Origin: Megascapheus bottae
Taxonomy: Eukaryota; Chordata; Mammalia; Rodentia; Geomyidae
Assembly (NCBI GenBank): GCA_024803745.1
Contig: JANJXV010000006.1
Location: forward strand, 41,533,501-41,597,500
Length of the DNA stretch: 64,000 nucleotides
Direction of reading: 5' to 3'
Under the pieces are notes generated by a model. That model made no database searches. It was not told the origin of the DNA and saw only the letters and a program-made list of their open reading frames with translations. Below are positions 50,759 to 59,700 of this stretch, piece by piece. The position numbers and the translations under genes are program-made. Numbering within the stretch: the stretch's first letter is position 1; every line of letters starts with the position of its first letter.

Positions 50759-53700
50759 CCACTCCTGGGGCTTGAACTCAGGGCCTAGGCACTGTCCTTG
50801 GACACTCAAGGCTAGCACTCTGCCACTTGATACACAGCACTACTTCCAGCTTTTTCTGTGTATGCAGTACTCAGGAATTGAATCCAGGTTTTCATGCATG
50901 CTAGGCAAGCACTCTACCACTACGCTATGCTCCCGGCCCCACAGTACTGGTATTTTTTTTTTTTTAATCAAATTCTATACGACACATAAACATCAGGCTC
51001 GAATTTACCATGTAGTCTTCATTCTCTTCTCTATAGTCATCCAATTCCTTATCAAGACGAGAGAGTTCCTTATTGACCTCATCAAGTTCTGCTTGTAAAC
51101 TTTTGTATTCCTGTAGGCCAGTGTCAAAACTTCTCTTGTAGAGCTGTCGTTGCTGATCTGAAGTGATAGGTGGATATTCCCTAGAAAATGAAAGAGAAAA
51201 TGTCCATTTATGTTTCACAGACATAAAAATCAGTGTGCTTCTCCTAAAGGAGAAAATAGCGGTGAAGTATAGAAAAATCAATTCTCTTATTTCTGCTTTT
51301 CATATGATAAGGGAGGTAGAACACAAAAAATAAATTTTTTTCTACTGATTAGCAGAAAGGAAACAATGAAATCAGTTCCCATGTGTAACAAAGCTTAAAA
51401 AAAAAAAAGGAGCGATTAGCTGGGTATGGTGGTACTATCTGTAATCCCACCAACTTTGGGGTTAGAGGTAGAATGATCACAAGTTCTAAACCAGCCCAGA
51501 AGTTATTGAGAGACTATCTCAAAAATAAAACACAAAAGCCACACGGTAGCTCACGCCTGTAATCCTAGCTACTCAGAAGGCTGAGATCTGAGGACCAAGA
51601 TTCAAAGCCAGCCCAGGCACAAAAGGACCTGAGACTTTTTTTTTTTTTTTTGCCAGTCCTGGGCTTGAGCTCAGGGCCTTAGCACTGTCCTTGGACTTTT
51701 CTCAAGGCTAGAGCTCTACCACATGAGCCTCAGCACCACTTCCGGCTTTTTGCTACGTATGTGGGGTACTGAGGAATTGAACCCAGGTCTTCGTGCATGC
51801 TAGGCAAGCACTCTACCACTAGGCCAAACTCCCGGCCCCATGGACCTGAGACTCTTATCTCCAATTAATCTCTAGAAAACAGGAGGTAGGGCTTGGCTCA
51901 AAGGTAGTAAGATAGCCTTGTACTGAAGAGCTCAGGGACAGTGCCCAAGCATAGTTCAGCCCCAAGACCCACAAAAAAAAGAGTAAAATACAAAATGGGT
52001 GTGGTGGCTCATGCCTGTAACCCTACGTAGACAAGAGACAAAGATCAGAGGATAGCAGTTCAAAATCAGTGGGGCAATAAGTTGGTAAATGCCAATACCA
52101 ACCAATAGATGGAACATACTGGCACCTATCTGTAAGTCCCAGCTACATGGAAAACCATGGGTGGGAGAGTCACAGACCAGGCCAGCCCCAGGCAATGCCC
52201 TATCAAAGTGCAAAAAGGAATGGAGTGTGGCTCATGGGACAGAGCTTAAGTGACACTGCCTCACAAGTAAAGGCCCTTAGTTCAAGCCTTGGTGCCAGCA
52301 AACCAAAGAACAAGGGGCCCAGTTCAAGTAGTTGGGCACTAGTCTAGCACGTGTAAGGCCCTAAGTTCAACCCCTGTACCACAGAAAGGATCTCAAGTGT
52401 GAGACCAGCCGAGGCTACACAAAGACTATTTAAAAACCACTGACTGGGGACTGGGAGTTGGCCTAGTAGTAGAGTGCTTGCCTAGCATACACAAAGACCC
52501 AGGTTTGATTCCTTGGTACCACATACATTAAAAAAAAAAAAAAGTCGGAAGTGGTGCTGAGGCTCAAGTGGTAGAGCTCTAGCCTTGAGAAAGTCCAAGG
52601 ACAGTGCTCAGGCCCTGAGCTCAAGCCCAGGACTGGCAAAACAAAAAACAAACAACAACAAAAAACAAACAACAACAAAAAAAACCACTGACTAGTAACC
52701 GAGCTCAGTGGTAGAGCGCTTGCTGGGCATGCACAAGGCTTGAGGTTTGATTACCAGCAATACTCAAAAGAAGAAAAGGGAGGCCAGGAGTTTGGCCTAG
52801 TGGTAGAGTGCTTGCCTAGCATGCAGGAAGACCCGGGTTCGATTCCTCAGTACCACATACATAGAAAAAAGCTGGAAGTGGTGCTGAGGCTCAAGTGATA
52901 GCGCTCTAGCCTTGAGAAAGTCCAAGGACAGTGCTCAAGCCCTGAGCTCAAGCCCAGGACTGGCAAAAAAAAAAAAAAAAAAAGAAGAAGAAGAAAAGGG
53001 AAAGAAAGCCTATTACTCCACATTTAAAAACAAAACAGCTGGGGCTGGGAGTTTGGCCTAGTGGTAGAGTGCTTGCCTAGCATGCACGAAGACCGGGGTT
53101 CGATTCCTTGGTACCACATATTTAGAAAAAGCCAGAAGTGGTGCTGAGGCTCAAGTGGTAGAGTTCTAGCCTTGAGAAAAATTCCTCAGGCCCTGAGCTT
53201 AAGCCCAAGACTGCCAAAAAACAAACAAAAAAAAACAAGCCAGCTACTCAGAAGGCTGAAATTGGATGATCACGGTTCTGGGTTTAAAGCCAGCCCACGT
53301 GAGACTCTTATTTCTAATTAATCACTAAAAACAGGAAGTAGGGCTGTGGGTCAAGGGGTATGGTGGTAGCCTTGAGCTGAAGAGCTCAGGGACAGCACCC
53401 AGGCCCACAAAAATAAAAACAAACAAGCAAAAACAACACACACACATACACATACACACACACACATACACATACATACACATACATACACACACACACT
53501 CACACACTTGCTCACAGTTTTAGGAATGAAATTGGAAATTATTTTTTGAACTTCAAGGTTCTAGTAATAGGAACTCCTTTATTCTCAGTCCACAGGATCC
53601 ACACTTATGATTAGAGTCTTTAGAGGAATTCTGGAGGCAGGACCTGTTTTGATCACCACAGAGCAGCTGGTAGGGAGTGGCTGTTTCCTATTACCACCTA

Positions 53701-56700
53701 CAGTCTTCAGACCAGCTTATTTGTTTACTTTTGGTTTTGTTTTTCCCAAGTAGAAAGAGCTTATTTTATCCTCTCTTTATAAAAGCAGACTTTAAAAAAT
53801 GTTCACCTGGGACTGTGGGGGGACCATGCTAGCACGTACACTCAGCATGTGCCACACCCTGGGCTCAAGGTCCAGTCCCAACAACATATAAAAACACAGG
53901 CTGGGTGGAGAAAGATACTGGCAGCTCATGAAAGTGGGAAGAAGGAAGACTGGAATTTCATACAACATACCTCCTTGTACATGAGGAAGAGGTTGTGAAC
54001 CCACAAACCCTTAGGCAAATACTTTGAACTGGGTCGCAGGAATAAATAGCTTCATAAAAATACAGAATTTTGCCAGGCTCAGTTGCTCATGCCTGAAATT
54101 TTAGCTACTCAGGAGGCTGAGATCTGAGGATCAAGGTTCAAAGCCAGCCCAGGCACTAACGTCCATGAGACTCTTATCTCCAATTAACCACCAGAAAACT
54201 GGAATTGGCGCTATGGCTCAATGGTTAGGGGGGTAGCCTTGAGCTGAAAGTACTCTGGGACAGACCCAGAATTCAAAAAAAAAAGGGGGGGGATTTCAAA
54301 TTTTAGATTTAACTGTCTACATCTTCATCATATGGAAATAAGAGAGTTCATGAAAAAGGAGATCCAAATTTAGGGGGCCGGGAGTTTAGCTAGTGGTAGA
54401 GTGCTTGCCCAGCATGCATGAAGACCCGGGTTCGACCCCTCAGTACCATACACATAGAAAAAGCTGGAAGTGGTGCTATGTCTCAAGTGGTAGAGCGCTA
54501 GCCTTGAGAAAGCCCAAGGACAGTGCTCAGGCCCTGAGTTCAACCCCCAGAACTGGCAAAAAAAAAAAAAAATTAAGAGTTTCTCAAAATTTTCAACTAT
54601 CTTCCAGGATATAAATTAGAGACAGATGGCTACACCAGGCCCAAATGCTAGGGGGGGGGAGAAATGAGATTTCAAGCTACTCATGAGGGGAAGGGGGAAA
54701 GGGGGAAGGATGAAGGGGAGGGGAGGGGAGAGGAGGGAAGGGAAGGAAGGAGAGGAGCACGGAAAGATGGAAGATCTTAGTAGGAAGGCTTAACATAAAG
54801 ATAATTGCCAAAGGAAATGCACCATACTCTGATGTGGTAAGGTTAACTCCTGTGCTGTTGCATTTATTTCAAAGTCCTTCTTGGGTGACTAGTAGTAGAT
54901 GAGCAGTTGTGGAATCCACACCCTCTGTGTCAGGAAAGTGTGTTATTCCATTCCTTTCTTCCATTTTAGTTTTCATTACGAAAAGGGAACCAAAGAAAGC
55001 CTAACAATAATGTCACAGCCCCCAAATGGGTCTCCAGCCCTGGCTGGCAGAGTGTGAAATGCTCCCACTGAGGCCAGTTTCAGAGGCAGCAGCTCTAATC
55101 CTGGTGGCTCAGGTGGATAACCAGGCCCAGCAAAGGGCTCCAGGAAAGAGAGGAGGCATTACCTGATCCAGTCTTCCTCCAGCTCGTCGCAGGACTCACC
55201 ACCTGTGGTGTAGTCCGTCTCATAGTGATCTGGCTCTGTCTTCCTTGCCATTCCTGCTCTTCCCTTGGTAGGGGCCCGTTTTGAAGGCGTCTCTAAGTTA
55301 CCACTGCTGCTGTACTGAGGCTGCCTGAAGTCGTCCATGGGTGAAGTCAGGGGCAGTTCCTGAGCCACTTCAGGCACCCTACAGAAAAAACAGTCATTGT
55401 GGATTTATCACTGGGTGCTCCCTGCCTGGAGAGCACACTGCAAGCACAAGGACAGCAATTACAAGCACCTGGAGGCACCGACAAGAAGGCCAGCATTGGA
55501 GCTGTTTAGGTGTCCATTTTTTGGCAGAATACTCAACATATACAATAGCTTTCAAGTTTGCAAGGGGACCCATCTTGAAGGAAAACAGGAAGTTCAGTCA
55601 GAGCTGTAAGAGGTGTTTATCTGCCCTGTGAACACTTAGACTGCAAAAAGCCATATGGAAAATAATCACCCTGATTCTTTCCTACAGGTTCTTCCAGTTC
55701 CCTGAGATGCCGTGTGGGGAAAAGACTACAGATTATCTGGTACTCAGAGATATGCACTTGATGATATTAATTCTAGGCTGCCGGAAATTCTCCTTTAAAC
55801 AAACTTTGAAAGACTGGAAAATGACTAAAAATGGAAACTTAAAACACACACACACACAAAACTAAGGACCTATAATGAATTCTATAGGTCATCAAAAGCC
55901 AGGCACAATGCCGGGTATGGTGGCATGCCTGTAATCCCAGTATTTGACAAACTGAGGTAGGAGGACTGCAAGTTGCAAGACTAAGACATATGGTGAGACC
56001 CTTTCTGAGTTTTTAGGTATCAGGTATCTTTTAAAATTGCAATGTTAAGGCCGGGAGTTTGGCCTAGTGGTAGAGTGCTTGCCTAGCATGCACAAAGATT
56101 CAGGTTGGATTCCTTGGTACCACATACACAGAAAAAGCCAGAAGTGGTGTGGTGGCTCAGGGTAGAATTCTAGCCTTGAGGAAAGCCCAAGTACAGTGCT
56201 CAGGCCCTGACCTAAAGCCCAGTACTGGCAAAAAAAAAAAAATTGCAATGTTAATACTGATGATTTATTTTATAATGCAAATTACTTCATGCTGTAGTCT
56301 TTTTTTTTTTTTTTGATGGGTCATGAGACTTGAACTTGGCCTGGGTGCTGTCCCTGAGCTCTTCAGCTCAAGGCTAATGACCTACCTCTTTAGCTACAGT
56401 GCTACTTCCTAGCCATGCATTTGTATGCACAGATAATTTGAAGAATGTGTGTGTGTTATTGGGGTGGGGAGGTAGTGTTATTTATTTCCTTTTTCCAAAT
56501 TTACTCAGATAACAACAACCTTGTATGTATTATTAATGCAACATTTCGAAGAGGGAAATGTGACTTTCTCCACTAGTCAATAAGTAACACATTCCTAGAC
56601 TCCCAGCCAAAACTACCAGCTACCAAGCTTCTTGCTTTGTTTGAAGTAGCAAAACAAAACCCTTTAAAGACAGTGTCTCTCTCTGAGAAGTCAGGAAGCT

Positions 56701-59700
56701 AAAGGAGAAACAAAAGAGGGGACCAAAGCACATCACCTGCCATAATTTTCATGATATTAGATATTGATCCTATAAATCTTTACCTTGGGAAAGTTTTTCA
56801 CCTTTCCTCTTCCTAGCCTTTAAAACGCTACACACAATAGACTTTTATCAATCATGAAAGCTAGAAACAAAATGTTTAGCAAAAAAATTGTTTACAGGGC
56901 CAGGAGTTTGTCCTAGTGGTTGAGGGCTTGCCTAGCATGCCACGAAGCCTTGGGTTCAATTCCCTAGTACCACAAATACAGGAAAAGCTAGAACTGGTGC
57001 TCTGCTCAACACTAGTAGAGCACTAGCCTTGAGAAAGCTCAAGTCCTGAATTTAAGCCCCAGAACTGGCAAAAAAAAAAAAAAAAAAAAAAAAAGCAAAC
57101 AGTTACAGAAAAGCCAGGCATAGGTGGCTCACCTCTAGAACCCTAGCAACTCATAAAGCAGCAATCTGAGGATGAAAGTTCAAAGCCAGCCCAAACGGGA
57201 AAGTCTGTGAGACCTTTATGTCCAACTAATCACCAAAAAGTAGAGATGTGATTCAAGTGGTAGAGAGCTAGAGTTGAACAAAAAAGCCAAGCAAAAGCTT
57301 AGGACCTGAGTTAAAGCCTCAGTAAAGTCATTCAAATTTTATAAAAAAAAAAGTTTTAAGATATGTATGGTCTTGATTAAGCTCTCAACTCAACCTTTAG
57401 AGACAAATCCCCTGCAGTGAAAATACAGATGATGGAGAAGAGGTAACCAGTTCCCTGCACACACAGACAGGTGTTTGTTCTTACTGTTACTCACACACCC
57501 CTTCACATTCCTTTGCTGCTCCAATCAAGGCCTGCCTTGTGGTGTGCTTGTGGACTTTCTCCCACCTGTTTTGCAAGTCTGAGAGCACGAGGTTGCTGTT
57601 TCAGAGCACCTGGCTCCATACTAAGCAATGTGAGAGGTTTCAGACAATCACTGAATTGAAAAAGAGACTCCCAAGGATCCTCCTTTTATGATGACACAGT
57701 CTCAGTAGAGCAAGATAAACAATCCTGATCAACATCACTGCACAGACTATCTATCTGAATGAGGCTCATCACATATGTAGTATTTTAGAATTGCTACCAT
57801 CACTGGAGGCATAATCTGAGACTTGTTAGCCATAGAAGTCCTTCTGGGCCATGGAATGACAATAACCCAAAATGGACAAAGAATTCCGATATGGGAGCTT
57901 TGAGAGAGAAAACTTATTTCCACAGTGCTAGGCTGGATGAATGCTGTGTGGAGAATGTGGCTGGTCATGCTATCGCAACAGAGGCTGTGCCGAGAATAGA
58001 ATAAAACCCGAGTGAGCACCTCTGGATGGTGCCATGACTGGAGCTACTTCTATCCATGGGACTTAGAAGAGCCAATGAATTCCTCTTTTTGGTTAAGCTA
58101 ATTTAAGCTGCATTTTAAAATTCTTATAACTTGCCTACGAATCCTAACAGAGGATCCACAAAGCTGAAAAGGAACCTCGTAGGTAATCAGGGCAATGTTC
58201 CCCTTCCACGACGTTCTGCATCTGTCACCATGACTTTGAGCTGTCCTGTGGGCAGGCCCCTCCTAGACATCACATCACCAAGAGCGATTATGTATCTGTG
58301 ACCCCTAGATACCACATCTGCATCACCATGGCCTTGAGCAGTCCCGCACTGGAGCCCCAGGACATCACATGGTGGCCCATTACCATGGAAGGCTTGCAGG
58401 CATTGGCCCCCAGAGCTGTATGCCCTTATGGGCACCGAGTCACAGAGGCTAAACAATACATGGAGAGCTTGTACAGGCCATGTGGAATCCCTGGGTCTTG
58501 GGGCTGGCCCATGATCTTGAGTCATGTAGCTCTTGCCTGGGGACACCTTATTAAACCCCTGCATAACACACACCCCATGGACCTCCCTCCCTTGGCACTC
58601 CTCCCATCTTGCAAGAACTGAAATGGGTTACTTTTTTCTTTGCTAAGCTTCTCCTCTGTGTCTGTGGATTCATTCTTTGAGACCACAGAGACAAAGGATG
58701 TGATCTAGATGTTGCAGTGTTTTGTAATGTTTCTATCAACAATGGATGTCACTTGGCTCGGTAAGGAACCAGTCTAACTCCAAAGCTCTGCACTGCAGCA
58801 ATATTCAACAGGTTTGACTTGCAAAGGTCAATTCACCATGGATGTGACCAGGACAGAAGGGAGAGTACCAACAGTAATCTGTCAAATTCACCTAAGAGCG
58901 GCATGGCAACCCTGTTCAGCCAAACTCTAGTGTTCTCTGGTACAGGATTCATTTTAATTGGCAGACGGCCTTGAAATGGTAAGGTGTCAGATGTTATGGC
59001 ACACAGAAGGAACCAGATGTGAGAGCAATTAGCATGCAATGACACTTTACCCAAAGTTCGAAAACATGCTATTAGATGGTGGCAAGCCTCAGCTATAGTG
59101 GGATAGTGCCCAGGGATGCAGTAGGAGTACATGATGGAGAAACAGCACACACATCATGAGACTTCATGCCCCCAGCAGTGCGAAGGACCTTGCACAGTAA
59201 TAGACACCAATGGCTACGGTTTGGGTAAGTTTCAAGCGTGTCCTCCAAGACTGTATGTTTTGAAGGCTTTATGGCCCTTCAAGAAGTAGGGTCCATTTAT
59301 AGAAGACCTTTAGAAGAAGGGGATTAAGGGAGTTCTCTGGCTTCCAGGTCTGAGGTGAGATCTCTCATTGCACCCTTGTTGTTGCTTTTTTTTTTTTTTA
59401 AGATTTCTTTAAAAATTATATTTTATTATCTTTAAACAGTTGTACAAAGGAGTTGCCATCCAGTAAAGTAGTTTCTGAACACAATGCATCTTGATCAGTA
59501 TCAGCCCTTCCATCATTCTTTCCATCCTTCCCAACCCAGCCTCTCCCTTCAATTGTCTTAATTTTGTTTTGTTTTGTTTTTTTGCCAGTCCTGTGCTTGA
59601 GCTCAGGGCCTGAGCACTGTCCTCGGACTTTCTCAAGGCTAGAGCTCTACCACTTGAGCCTCAGCACCACTTCTGGCTTTTTTCTATGTATGTGATACCA

